Positions 37,972-47,331 of a DNA stretch of 47,331 bases are shown in pieces. The position numbers were made by a program, and so were the translations under genes. A model generated the notes under the pieces. It was not told where the DNA came from. It ran no database searches and was given only the letters and a program-made list of their open reading frames with translations. Source of the stretch: Occallatibacter sp. (GTDB lineage Bacteria > Acidobacteriota > Terriglobia > Terriglobales > Acidobacteriaceae); the NCBI GenBank assembly GCA_031296165.1, contig JARLGF010000080.1, positions 1-47,331 on the forward strand, written 5' to 3'. Numbering within the stretch: position 1 is the first letter of the stretch; each line of letters starts with the position of its first letter.

Positions 37972-39816
37972 TCAGTGCCCGGCAGCGCCATCCAGAACCG
38001 GCGCTGCTTTGCCCTCCATCGTCCTTCCCGGCGCACCGTCCAGGTCGAAGACAATCACATCGTTGCTGCCTTTTCTGAGCCACACTCCGGGCAGATAGAG
38101 CGTCTTCTGCGGTCCTATATTCCACACGCGCCCCAGTTCATGCCCGTTCACCCACACAAACCCCTTGCTGAACTGGCTCGTGTCCAGAAACGTGTCTCCC
38201 ACCCGCTCCACATCCAGAGTCCCGCGATAGAAACAAGCCCCCGTGCAATCCGCCTTGTGGAATGCCAGCTTCTCCGGCTCCTTCATGGGCAGCGAAACAA
38301 TCTCCCAGCCCGTCACCGGCTTGCCCGCCAGCAGCACCTGCTGGGTAATGCCCTTGCGTTCGCCGCGCATCACCACGGTAAAGTTCACCCGTCCGCTGTT
38401 CTCCACCAGAATGTCCAGCCGCGTATTGCGTCCTTTTAAATCGACGGCCAGAGATTTCTGTTTAAGCCTCCTGTCCAGCGTTCCCAGCAAATTTCCATCG
38501 GCATAGATCTGCGCAAAATCGTGCAGTTCATCCAGTTCCAGATCGCCCTTCACCGGCCCGGCAATCGTGGTTCTGTACAGGATGTACCCATACGCCTGGC
38601 CCAGATCCTCCATGGTGAGCACCTGTTCGGAATGCACCGCTTGCGGCAATGTCTTCCACAGGGATGCGGACTCCTCCATCTGGATTGCCGGCACGGAGAC
38701 CGGCGCTTCGATCGCAGGTATCGGCGTCGCTGCAACTCCCGTAGCCTTGGCAATGGCATCGCGGAACAAAGCATATTTCAGCGTCGGGCGTCCGCTCTCA
38801 TCCAGCGGCGCGTCGTAATCGTAGCTGGTAACGTCGGGCTCATATTTCTCCCGGTCCCAGTTCGCGCCGTTCATCCAGCCGAACGATGTGCCGCCGTGAA
38901 ACATGTAAATGCTGATCGAGTAGCCCTGCCCCAGAATCCAGCCCAGTTCATCGGCCTGCTTCTGCGCGTTGGTGGTGTGGTGCTTCTCGCCCCAGTGATC
39001 GAACCACCCCGCCCAGTACTCGCCGTTCATGAACGGCCCTTCGGGACGGAACTGATGCAGCAGCGCAAATCCATGTTGCGCGCCGCCCGGCCCAAAGTTG
39101 ATCACCGCCGGCAGCTCCGGCAGCGCTCCATGCGGCAGCTCTTCCGGTCCGTCCGCCGTATAAAGCACCGCCTTGGTAAAGCCAGCGTCCACCAGCGCCT
39201 GGTGAATCTGCTCCATGTACGCGTGGTCGCTGCCGAACGAGCCGTACTCGTTCTCCACCTGCACCGCGATAATCGGTCCGCCGTTGCCAATCTGCAGCGG
39301 CGCAAGCTCCTCGCCCAGCCTCATCAGCCACCGCCGCGCCGGCGCCATGAACTTCGCATCGCTGCTGCGCACTACAATGTCGTGGTCCTTCAGCAGCCAC
39401 GCCGGGTAGCCGCCCCACTCCCACTCCGCACACACATAGGGCCCCGGCCGCAGAATCACATAGAGCCCTTCGCTCTGCGCCTCGCGGATAAACTCCGCCA
39501 CATCGTGCTGCCCCGTAAAGTCGAACACGCCCGGCTGGCTTTCGTGCTCGTTCCAGAACACGTACGCCGTCACCGTATTCAGGCCCATCGCCTTGGCCAT
39601 ACGCAGCCGCGCTCGCCAATCCGCACGCGGAATCCGCGGCGAATGCATCTCCCCGGAAATAATCTGGAAGGGCTTGCCGTCCAGCAGAAACTTTCCACTT
39701 TCTACGCGGAAGCTGTGCGCCGCTGCACCGGCGGCTTGCTCCGCGCGCGCCCCCGCAGCCAATCCGATCAGTGCAACCAATACCAATGCTGAAAACAACC
39801 TGCTTGCGTTTTTCAT
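37972..39816 (-). CDS. GH35 beta-galactosidase, exported
   Basis: FLLDGKPFQIISGEMHSPRIPRADWRARLRMAKAMGLNTVTAYVFWNEHESQPGVFDFTGQHDV; GPYVCAEWEWGGYPAWLL; VQVENEYGSFG. Confidence 0.93.
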   Translation of the reverse strand: MKNASRLFSALVLVALIGLAAGARAEQAAGAAAHSFRVESGKFLLDGKPFQIISGEMHSPRIPRADWRARLRMAKAMGLNTVTAYVFWNEHESQPGVFDFTGQHDVAEFIREAQSEGLYVILRPGPYVCAEWEWGGYPAWLLKDHDIVVRSSDAKFMAPARRWLMRLGEELAPLQIGNGGPIIAVQVENEYGSFGSDHAYMEQIHQALVDAGFTKAVLYTADGPEELPHGALPELPAVINFGPGGAQHGFALLHQFRPEGPFMNGEYWAGWFDHWGEKHHTTNAQKQADELGWILGQGYSISIYMFHGGTSFGWMNGANWDREKYEPDVTSYDYDAPLDESGRPTLKYALFRDAIAKATGVAATPIPAIEAPVSVPAIQMEESASLWKTLPQAVHSEQVLTMEDLGQAYGYILYRTTIAGPVKGDLELDELHDFAQIYADGNLLGTLDRRLKQKSLAVDLKGRNTRLDILVENSGRVNFTVVMRGERKGITQQVLLAGKPVTGWEIVSLPMKEPEKLAFHKADCTGACFYRGTLDVERVGDTFLDTSQFSKGFVWVNGHELGRVWNIGPQKTLYLPGVWLRKGSNDVIVFDLDGAPGRTMEGKAAPVLDGAAGH

Positions 39817-40075
39817 GGCGTTGAAATGCCCGGTGCTCTGGGCCCTCGCTCCTTGTACGCGATCGGGATTCGTTCTATCCTGCCTGCGGATAATCGCTGA
39901 ATAAGTCCGCCCTGTGAAGAATACAAGCGTCTCCGTCTGCGGAGTCATGCGGATTTCGCGTCAGTGCACAGCGTGCAGGCAGTGTTTGCCCCTGAAAAAA
40001 CCCACGCAATTCATGCCGCCTGCGCCCTCATCTCGTCTTTGCCGCAAGCAAGGGAAACCACAACGCCCAACCCGA

Positions 40076-42145
40076 TCAATGCGCCAGTTTCCCCACCGCA
40101 TCCGTCACAATCCCCGGCGTCAGCACCTCCGGCAGCATCACGGGCTCGCTCTGCCCCGGCGCATAAAGCGCATAAGCCGGAACCCCGCTCCGCCCCAGCG
40201 CCGTCAGCGCCTGTGTAATGGCCTCATCGTGCCGCGTCCAGTCGGCCTTGAGCAGCGCCACGTTCCCCGCCTTGAATGCCTTCTGCACGGAAGGCTGCCC
40301 CAGCGCCACGCGCTCATTCACCTGGCAGCTCAGGCACCAGCTCGCGGTAAAGTCCACAAATACCGGCCGCCCCTCGGCCTGGTAGCGGCTCACCGCCTCG
40401 GCCGACCACGGCTCCCATTGCCCCTGCGCCTGCGGTCCAGCCTTCTGGCTCTCCGGCGCTGCCGCCAGTTTCCCCGGCGCCAGCACGCTCAGTGCAATCG
40501 CCGCCAGCACAATCACCCCGGCCACCACCGTTGCCCAGCGCTGCGCCGGCCACCGCCCCAGAAACCACCCCGCAATCGCCAGCAACACAAAGCTCGCCAG
40601 CAGCGCACCCAGAAGGCCAATCCCGTAGCCTCCTTCCAGCACCCACGCCAGCCAGATCACCGTGGCAAAGATCGGCACGGAAATAGCCTTCCGCAGCACA
40701 TCCATCCAAGCCCCCGGCCTGGGCAGCCATCGCGTCCATGCCGGTTGCAGCGTCAGCGCGCAATAAGGCGCAGCCAGCCCCAGCGCCAGCGCCGTAAACA
40801 CCGCAAAAGTCACCCCGGCAGTCTGTGCCAGCGCGTAGCCAATGGCCGCTCCCATAAACGGCGCCGTGCACGGTGTCGCCACCACCACAGCCAGCACGCC
40901 GGTAAAGAAACTCCCCGTGTAGCCCTCTTTTGCGGCCAGCGAACCGCCCGCGCTCGTCAGCGTCAGGCCAATCTCGAACAGCCCGGCCAGCGACAACCCC
41001 ATAAAGAACAGCAGCCCGGCCATCAGCGCCAGAAACACCGGCGACTGGAACTGGAATCCCCACCCCAGCGTGGCGCCCGCCGCCCGCAGCCCCAGCAGCG
41101 CGCCCACCAGCACCCAGAACGACACCAGAATGCCCGCCGCATACACAAACCCATGCGCCCGCATTGCGTGCCGTTCTTTATTGCCGGAGTTGACCAGCGC
41201 CAGCCCCTTCAGAAACAGCACCGGAAACACGCACGGCATCAGGTTCAGCAGCAGCCCGCCCAGGAAAGCCAGCCCCACCACCTGCAGCAGTTCCACCCCA
41301 AACCAGCCAACCTTCACCGTTCCCGGCAGCGCCGCCAGTTCATACGACCGCCCGCCGGCAAGCTCCAGCACGCCCTTCAGTTGCGCGGGATTGGCCGCAA
41401 GATTCGCGTCCTTCTTCAGGTCCAGCACCAAGCCCTTGGCCGTAGGCGTTACCTTTTGCGCCGAGGGATTGTCCAGCACGTTCTCGTCCGCCGGGAAAAA
41501 CACCGCGGCCCTCTCGCGCTTGCCGGTCTCCACGCCCAGCCGGAATCCATCTTGCGACGGCTGAAAGACCGCCTTGAAGCCCGCGGGCAGCGGCTGCGGC
41601 AGCGTCCGCGCCAGGCGGTGAATCAGTTCTGCTTCCACCGCACTTCCCACAATCGCCGGAGGCGCCGCGGGAAGCATCTCATCCTTCACTTCCAGTTCCG
41701 CCTTGCCCGGAATGCATACCTCGCGGCAAACCAGCCAGTCCACATGGGCGTGCAGAATCGCCTTGCCCTGCTTCACGGTTCCCGCCACCTGGAACTGCAG
41801 CGGAAACAGAACTTCGTCTTCGTAGCCAAAATCCATCAGCGGCCCCAGCGGCAGCCGCTTCGGCGCGGGAAACTGCATTTCGCTGGCGGTCACGCCCTCA
41901 GGCAGCGTCCAGCGAATATGCGGCGGCTCGCCGGAGTCCCCGGCGTTCTTCCAGTAAACATGCCAGCCCGGCTCCAGCTTGAAGTAGAGACCGGCAGCGT
42001 TGTTCCCCGCCGGGTAAATCTGGTCTTCGGGAACCACCAGTTGCACATGCACGTGCGGGGCATCCGCGGAACTCGACGCCGCCTGCGCAGACAGGCCCGC
42101 GGCAGGCAAAAACAACAACGCGCAAATCACAGTGGAAAATCGCAT
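40076..42145 (-). CDS. DsbD/ScsB-like thiol:disulfide interchange protein with C-terminal thioredoxin domain
   Basis: LAFLGGLLLNLMPCVFPVLFLKGLALV; VVVATPCTAPFMGAAIGYAL; VFVDFTASWCLSCQVNERVAL. Confidence 0.9.
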   Translation of the reverse strand: MRFSTVICALLFLPAAGLSAQAASSSADAPHVHVQLVVPEDQIYPAGNNAAGLYFKLEPGWHVYWKNAGDSGEPPHIRWTLPEGVTASEMQFPAPKRLPLGPLMDFGYEDEVLFPLQFQVAGTVKQGKAILHAHVDWLVCREVCIPGKAELEVKDEMLPAAPPAIVGSAVEAELIHRLARTLPQPLPAGFKAVFQPSQDGFRLGVETGKRERAAVFFPADENVLDNPSAQKVTPTAKGLVLDLKKDANLAANPAQLKGVLELAGGRSYELAALPGTVKVGWFGVELLQVVGLAFLGGLLLNLMPCVFPVLFLKGLALVNSGNKERHAMRAHGFVYAAGILVSFWVLVGALLGLRAAGATLGWGFQFQSPVFLALMAGLLFFMGLSLAGLFEIGLTLTSAGGSLAAKEGYTGSFFTGVLAVVVATPCTAPFMGAAIGYALAQTAGVTFAVFTALALGLAAPYCALTLQPAWTRWLPRPGAWMDVLRKAISVPIFATVIWLAWVLEGGYGIGLLGALLASFVLLAIAGWFLGRWPAQRWATVVAGVIVLAAIALSVLAPGKLAAAPESQKAGPQAQGQWEPWSAEAVSRYQAEGRPVFVDFTASWCLSCQVNERVALGQPSVQKAFKAGNVALLKADWTRHDEAITQALTALGRSGVPAYALYAPGQSEPVMLPEVLTPGIVTDAVGKLAH

Positions 42146-42215
42146 GGCAGGGGAACACCGGCTCCTTATCGTTGGACTCAGTGTAGCGGACAATGGTCGC
42201 AATCGATTCCCTGCT

Positions 42216-42663
42216 TCATTGCGCCGCACGCAGTTCCGGTCGCGCCGCGTGCTCTCTGAAGATGCAATCGTCCTCCACGCATTTCACCCCCGCAGCCCGC
42301 GCCCGCTCGACCGCTTCCTCGTGGATCACATCGTCCTGCAGCCACAGATACGGAATGCCCAGCCGGATCACCTCGTCCACAATCGCCGGAACAAACTCCG
42401 AGGCGCGAAACACATCCACCAGGTCGATCCCGGCGCCGGTCAGCTCCCGTGCAGCGGCCTGCGCCGCGTCCAGATCGGGATAGCAGCGCATCCCCAGCAC
42501 TTCCTTGAGCGCCGGATTCACCGGAATCACGCGATAGCCGTTCGCGGCCAGGTAGCTGCCAATGTTGTGGCTGGCGCGTGCAGGTTTTGTCGCTCATGCC
42601 CACCACGGCGATGGTCTTCGCGGTGCGCAGCATCTCGTCAATCACAGCAGGATCGTTGCTCAT
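42216..42663 (-). pseudogene. CoA-binding domain protein (YccU-like) split by a +1 frameshift
   Basis: Frame 1 MSNDPAVIDEMLRTAKTIAVVGMSDK; after an AAAA run (plus-strand TTTT 42585-42588) the other frame continues PARASHNIGSYLAANGYRVIPVNPALKEVLGMRCYPDLDAAQ...VFRASEFVPAIVDEVIRLGIPYLWLQDDVIHEEAVERARAAG. Confidence 0.85.
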
Positions 42664-42862
42664 CGGTTTCTGGCCCCTTCAGACATTCTCCACGATCGCA
42701 GCGTCCAAGTTCGCCCATTCCACTCAAGAAACGGTCAAGTGGCTATTTTCGGCCAGAAACTCCAGAAAATCTCGAAAAATAGGTTGCCGGTAAGTCCGCA
42801 GGGTTATTTATAAATTTGTTCGTTTGCAAATATTCACCAGATAATCCGGCGCGTAAATATCC

Positions 42863-42972
42863 CCGGCAGAGCCGGAGTGCTCCCCCTCTTGCTGAGCAAA
42901 CAGTGCAGAACCCGAATGCCTCTGCACACCGGCATCTCCATGCCGCGGCGCAAATTTATTGCGCCGCGGCAT
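42863..42972. repeat. Cluster of three hairpins
   Basis: CCGGC-AGA-GCCGG (42863-42875); GTGCAGA...TCTGCAC (42903-42927); ATGCCGCGGCGCAA-ATTTA-TTGCGCCGCGGCAT (42940-42972, perfect 14-bp stem). Confidence 0.65.
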
Positions 42973-42982
42973 CAATCCCGCT

Positions 42983-45109
42983 TCAATGTGCTGGCTCTTT
43001 TACGAACTGAACCGCGTCCGTGACCACAATCCCTCCCGCGTCCTTCACGCCTACACTCACAATCGCCGGCTTCCCTGCCGTGAACCGAAAAGTCCCCAGC
43101 GAAATCCACAACCCATCGATTGGCGGCGGCTGCCGCAGGTCCACCCGCACCGTTGTTTGGCCTGTGGCGTCAACAATGGTGATCGGCACCCGGCTGGCGC
43201 GCTCCGGCGCGGATGCGTAAGCGTAGCGAACTTCGTACTCTCCGCTCTCGGGTAGCTTCGCTTGATAGCGAAAATCCCGAATAAGTGAATTGCTGCGTGC
43301 CTCACGATACGACGACCCTACGAATTTCCCATCCGCACGGCAATACCAATCCTGCATACCGTAGCGATTGTCCAGATCGTCCACGACAATCCCTCTCATT
43401 GAGGCGGCAGCAACAGCTTCCGGCGGAGTTTGATTGGGTCCTTTCCATTCCAGAAGCTGGCCGTCGGACAGCAGCCTCTCGCGAAGCCTTGCGTAATCGA
43501 TATCCTGTACGGCAACCTTCTGCTCAATCGCCATCGAGGCCGCCGTTGCCGCCGTCTGGCTCAAAATCATTAGAACCGGCTCCATGCGGATCGACAGAAA
43601 GGCGACATGGGAAGCAGAGAGCGCCCAGGGCACAAATAAGTTCTCTGCCTGTCCACGGCTTGGCACAATCGACCGATAGCTGATCGGATAAGGCCCCGGG
43701 CCGGCTATGAAGATGCCGCCTTCCTCCCTGACATGACCGCTCTCATCCACATACCGCTGGAAGTTATGCGAGTCCATCGGATAGGCTGCCAGGCCGGCAG
43801 AGTCGTTCACCGTGCGCAGCCCGGTTACATTTTGCTGAGTCATCACGTAGCCACTCACCATGCGCCGCGCTTCGCGTACGTAGAGTTGATGAGGCCAGTG
43901 CGCTGTCTCTGTGAACTCGTCCTTGCACAGACCCCACTGCGATAGTTTCTCGCGCACCGCAACCGGCACCCGGGTGTCGTGTGCCAGGAACCAGGTAAGC
44001 CCCTGCTGATATTGAATGTGGGAGTCTACAATCTCTTCGCGCTGCTTGTAGCTGCCTTCGACATAGTTGTCGCTGCCACGCTGAAAATCCACGCTGAACG
44101 GACCGTAATTGTTGAAGTCGAACTTCCGGTTCGGCATGGCGACGTTAAGTCCCAGCGGATGGTCGAAGCCGGCCTGGATATACCGCGCCAGCAATTCAAA
44201 CTGACCCGGATCGTAGCCATCCGGCTTTGCAAACGGAATGCGATTTTCCGGGGCGTCGGTAATGCACAACCGGAAGTTATAGGCCTGAATCAGCCCGTCC
44301 CCGCTCCCTTCCGCCCCTGTGCTGCTCTCACTCGCGTGCTGTATGCCCGGCAACAAGCCGCTGCTGCTTTGGCCGGGAACCTGCCACGTATCCACAGGAA
44401 ACTGGAACTGGTGCTCCACGGTGAGCCGTTTCTGCACGCCTGCGTACGACTCGCCATATTTGCCGGCCGCCTCGCGCCCCAGCGTGTAAGTCACGCCGGA
44501 GCCGGGCAACAGATCGCCCTCATAGGTCGTATCGATGAACATCTTGCCCGCAAACACGCGCCCCGATTCCATGCGCAGCGCCTGGATGCGATTTCCCTCC
44601 CGGATCACCCCGTTCTTAAGATCCAGCCGCTCGCCGTATACAACTGTGACACCCGCCTCGGCTGTCATCTGCCGAAAAACCGCTTCGGCTGCATGGGGCT
44701 CGAAGGTAAACATGCGGCCTTCAAGTAACGGCCAGCCCGATGTCTTGAAGAATTGCTCGCGCGACTGCAGCGTCCAACTCGAGGGACGTTCGTAATACCC
44801 ATAAATTCGCCTGTAGAACTCCGCGGCCAGCCCGCCAACCGCCTGCGGATAAGCGCCCAGATCCGTAGCTCCCAATCCCGCGCTGGTCATGCCTCCAAGA
44901 TGGCGGCCTGGTTCCAGAAGCAATGCGCTTCGCCCCATCCTCGCTGCCTGCACCGCGGCCATTACCCCGCCAGACGTCCCTCCGTACACAACCACGTCAT
45001 AGACACGGTCCGCGGCCGGCGGCGAACAGAGGCCCAGGTTTGCCGAGAACGCCAGGAAGCCGCCCAGCAGGCAACATGCGGCCCATCGGAAGTCGATTTT
45101 TCTATGCAC
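42983..45109 (-). CDS. Exported FAD-dependent oxidoreductase with C-terminal golvesin-like domain
   Basis: YDVVVYGGTSGGVMAAVQAARMGRSALLLEPGRHLGGMTSAGLGATD; IDTTYEGDLLPGSGVTYTLGRE; C-terminal GEYEVRYAYASAPERASRVPITIVDATGQTTVRVDLRQPPPIDGLWISLGTFRF. Confidence 0.88.
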   Translation of the reverse strand: MHRKIDFRWAACCLLGGFLAFSANLGLCSPPAADRVYDVVVYGGTSGGVMAAVQAARMGRSALLLEPGRHLGGMTSAGLGATDLGAYPQAVGGLAAEFYRRIYGYYERPSSWTLQSREQFFKTSGWPLLEGRMFTFEPHAAEAVFRQMTAEAGVTVVYGERLDLKNGVIREGNRIQALRMESGRVFAGKMFIDTTYEGDLLPGSGVTYTLGREAAGKYGESYAGVQKRLTVEHQFQFPVDTWQVPGQSSSGLLPGIQHASESSTGAEGSGDGLIQAYNFRLCITDAPENRIPFAKPDGYDPGQFELLARYIQAGFDHPLGLNVAMPNRKFDFNNYGPFSVDFQRGSDNYVEGSYKQREEIVDSHIQYQQGLTWFLAHDTRVPVAVREKLSQWGLCKDEFTETAHWPHQLYVREARRMVSGYVMTQQNVTGLRTVNDSAGLAAYPMDSHNFQRYVDESGHVREEGGIFIAGPGPYPISYRSIVPSRGQAENLFVPWALSASHVAFLSIRMEPVLMILSQTAATAASMAIEQKVAVQDIDYARLRERLLSDGQLLEWKGPNQTPPEAVAAASMRGIVVDDLDNRYGMQDWYCRADGKFVGSSYREARSNSLIRDFRYQAKLPESGEYEVRYAYASAPERASRVPITIVDATGQTTVRVDLRQPPPIDGLWISLGTFRFTAGKPAIVSVGVKDAGGIVVTDAVQFVKEPAH

Positions 45110-45802
45110 TTGAATCTCCTTGTGCTCCCACCGGCGAGGTCGGCAGGAGGCGGCTCATGCTCTCCGTCCGCGCCGCGGTCGATAAAAGTTGTCGACCGTT
45201 CGCGCGCTCCGTTTGCGGGGCGGGAGCACGAAATCATTCCCTCAGGTTTTACTCAGACCGAAATTTCCCTCAATACATTACGAGAAGCACTCTAGCGCGC
45301 AAATTATTTGCTGTCAACTCAGATAATATCGTTTCAAATTGCATTTCAATTCTGTGGAATGTAAATACCTGTATAGATAATCAATAATATTATTCATTAT
45401 GAATGCTTTACATAGACATTATTGCGATGGTCCCACTATTGAGTTCTCGATAGTACATCTTGATCGATACGTTATTTTTTAGGATAGACCGGCTTAACCT
45501 TATCCAAATTAAAGAAATCTTCGCAGAAACAATAATTGGCTCTACATCAATATAACGTTTTGATAAAATCAACCAGCACGGTTGCGGCTTGTACGGCTGC
45601 TTCGCACCTCTACCGGGTTTGTAAACATTGAGTGCGAATCGGCGCGCGCAATAAATCTGTGATATTTGCCCCTGGCCCAACAGATGAAGAGCCGCCCGGC
45701 ACGTTTTGCTCCAGGTCCGGCGGCTGTGGCCGGCACGACCTTAGGGGATACCGATATGTCTCGGAATTTCCCGGCGCAAAGGGGTTAGCGGAAGGTTAGA
45801 GA

Positions 45803-46864
45803 ATGGTCAAGCGAAATGATTACACGATGCGCGATGTTGCTCGGCTCGCGGGTGTTTCCGTATCAACCGTATCGGCGGTAGTCAACAACACGGGGACTGT
45901 CGGCCCCGATCTCACAGCCGCGGTTCAGAAAGCGATTGCTGCCATAAACTTCTCCCCGAATGAAGGAGCGCGTGGGCTGCGGACCGGACGAACCCACATG
46001 CTTGGACTCATTGTTCAGAACATAACTAATCCATTCTTTGTTGACGCCTTGCGAGGTGTCGAAGACGAGGCCATCAAGCATGGCTACGAGGTGCTTGTCT
46101 GCAACTCCAACGATCGGGTAGACCTCGAATCGCGGCATTTGAACGCACTCCGCCTCAAGAGAGTCGATGGAATCCTCCTGGCGCCCACTGACTCGTATGC
46201 CGCTCGCGAAATCCTCGGCCAGGACCGCGCACCTTTGGTCTTCATTGACTGCATCCCAACGAAAGCGTCCGTAAACTGCGTTGTCACGGATAATTTCGAA
46301 TCTTGCTACAACGCAGTTCGCTACCTGATGCAGTTGGGACATCGAAAGATAGCGGTCATCACCGGAAAACTCACGCACTCCACCAGTATCGATCGTGTGG
46401 AAGGATGCCGAAAGGCGATGCAGGAGGCAAGCCTCTCGCTTCTTGAGGAGACCCTGACGCAAGGTGACTCGCACATTGAGAGTGGTTATCGAATTGGACT
46501 GAATCTGCTTCAGTCCCCGAATCCGCCGACCGCGATCTTTACCCTCAATAACCGGATGGCCCTGGGCGTTCTGCGAGCCTTGAATGAGTTGAAAGTTCCC
46601 TGCCCGGGACGTGTCAGCGTCATCAGCTTCGATGATGCGGATTGGACAGATGTAGTGAGCCCAACCCTCACTACCATTGCGCAGCCCACGTATGAGATCG
46701 GAAGGGCCGGTGCCAAACTGCTTCTGGATCTCATTCACTCCCCCGCAGAACGTGCTCTGAGAGAACCACAACAGATACTCCTGAAGTCGACGCTATGCGT
46801 TCGGGGATCGACGGGTCCAGCCAGTGGCGGAGTGCCCGGCGCGGTGCCGTCCGTAGTGGAATAG
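45803..46864 (+). CDS. LacI-family transcriptional regulator
   Basis: YTMRDVARLAGVSVSTVSAVVNNTGTVGPDLTAAVQKAIAAINFSPNEGARGLRTGRTHMLGLIVQNITNPFF...RVSVISFDDADWTDVVSPTLTTIAQP. Confidence 0.95.
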   Translation: MVKRNDYTMRDVARLAGVSVSTVSAVVNNTGTVGPDLTAAVQKAIAAINFSPNEGARGLRTGRTHMLGLIVQNITNPFFVDALRGVEDEAIKHGYEVLVCNSNDRVDLESRHLNALRLKRVDGILLAPTDSYAAREILGQDRAPLVFIDCIPTKASVNCVVTDNFESCYNAVRYLMQLGHRKIAVITGKLTHSTSIDRVEGCRKAMQEASLSLLEETLTQGDSHIESGYRIGLNLLQSPNPPTAIFTLNNRMALGVLRALNELKVPCPGRVSVISFDDADWTDVVSPTLTTIAQPTYEIGRAGAKLLLDLIHSPAERALREPQQILLKSTLCVRGSTGPASGGVPGAVPSVVE

Positions 46865-46951
46865 ATGGTAGCGCCAGAGGTGGCGTCGTTGATCTGGACG
46901 GATTGCGCGGCGTTGAAGCTCCCGCCGATGGGTTGCCGGATGGCTGCTGCT

Positions 46952-46976
46952 CCAGGTTTCGATTTTGAGAATCTGG
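46952..46976. repeat. Imperfect hairpin with shared loop cgattttgag
   Basis: CCAGGTTTC-gattttga-GAATCTGG; same loop as at 9301 and 27271. Confidence 0.45.
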
Positions 46977-47143
46977 GAAACCTCGAACCTCACCTCGCGA
47001 CTTGTTCTGTTCCCTGCCCTTTGCAGATAATTACCCCACCCAGGCGCACAATCGATTCATGGTGTCTTTTTGAACCCAGGCATCGAAATTCCAGAAGGAG
47101 CAGGAAGCTTTACAGGCTGCGGAAAAACTCTGTGCCTTGAAAG

Positions 47144-47163
47144 GGCACGGCTTCAGCCGTGCC
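47144..47163. repeat. REP-like palindrome GGCACGGCT-tc-AGCCGTGCC
   Basis: Perfect 9-bp stem with 2-nt loop, preceding the IS630-like start. Confidence 0.55.
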
Positions 47164-47249
47164 GCAAGTACAACCAAATAAGTCGGGCCTTTAGAGCATC
47201 TTGACAGATAGTGTAGAGTTAATTAGGCGACTTTCCGCGTCACAAGCTC

Positions 47250-47331
47250 ATGGCGCGAGCATATTCGGATGATTTACGGCGGAAGCTGTTGGATGCCCAC
47301 GACCGCGGTCAGGGGACGCTTTCTCAGCTAG
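47250..47331 (+). mobile_element. IS630-type transposase, N-terminal fragment (truncated by window end)
   Basis: ATG at 47250: MARAYSDDLRRKLLDAHDRGQGTLSQL, typical IS630 helix-turn-helix N-terminus. Confidence 0.75.

Noticed and set aside
45408-45680. Minus-strand 90-aa ORF in the AT-rich spacer
   Set aside because: No domain, lies in a regulatory-looking AT-rich region; probably non-coding
1-47331. CRISPR array or rRNA operon
   Set aside because: No regularly spaced direct repeats and no rRNA-like conserved sequence seen

Overview
A 47.3 kb, mostly GC-rich chromosomal window, probably from an Acidobacteria-like bacterium (inference from gene content and intergenic repeats). The left half is a hydrogen and redox region. 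It holds a partial hypF on the minus strand, missing from the supplied ORF track; a six-gene membrane-bound group 4 [NiFe]-hydrogenase operon whose antiporter subunit carries two antiporter domains; a NAD-linked Hox hydrogenase operon (hoxEFUYH) with hoxW; a pyruvate:ferredoxin oxidoreductase with a DHOD-like partner; and feoAB. GTGA-N6-TCAC palindromes lie upstream of the group 4, hox and feo operons, and a Rex-like inverted repeat lies upstream of the PFOR gene, so a shared redox/anaerobic regulon is testable. The right half has a serine hydrolase, an ABC-F gene interrupted by one in-frame TAA, a solitary OLD-family ATPase/TOPRIM nuclease, glgA, a GH20-beta-lactamase fusion, gatZ/agaZ-like, GH35 beta-galactosidase, a DsbD-like protein, a frameshifted CoA-binding protein, an FAD-dependent oxidoreductase, a LacI regulator and the start of an IS630-type transposase. 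All calls come from reading sequence motifs and the supplied translations; no searches were run.
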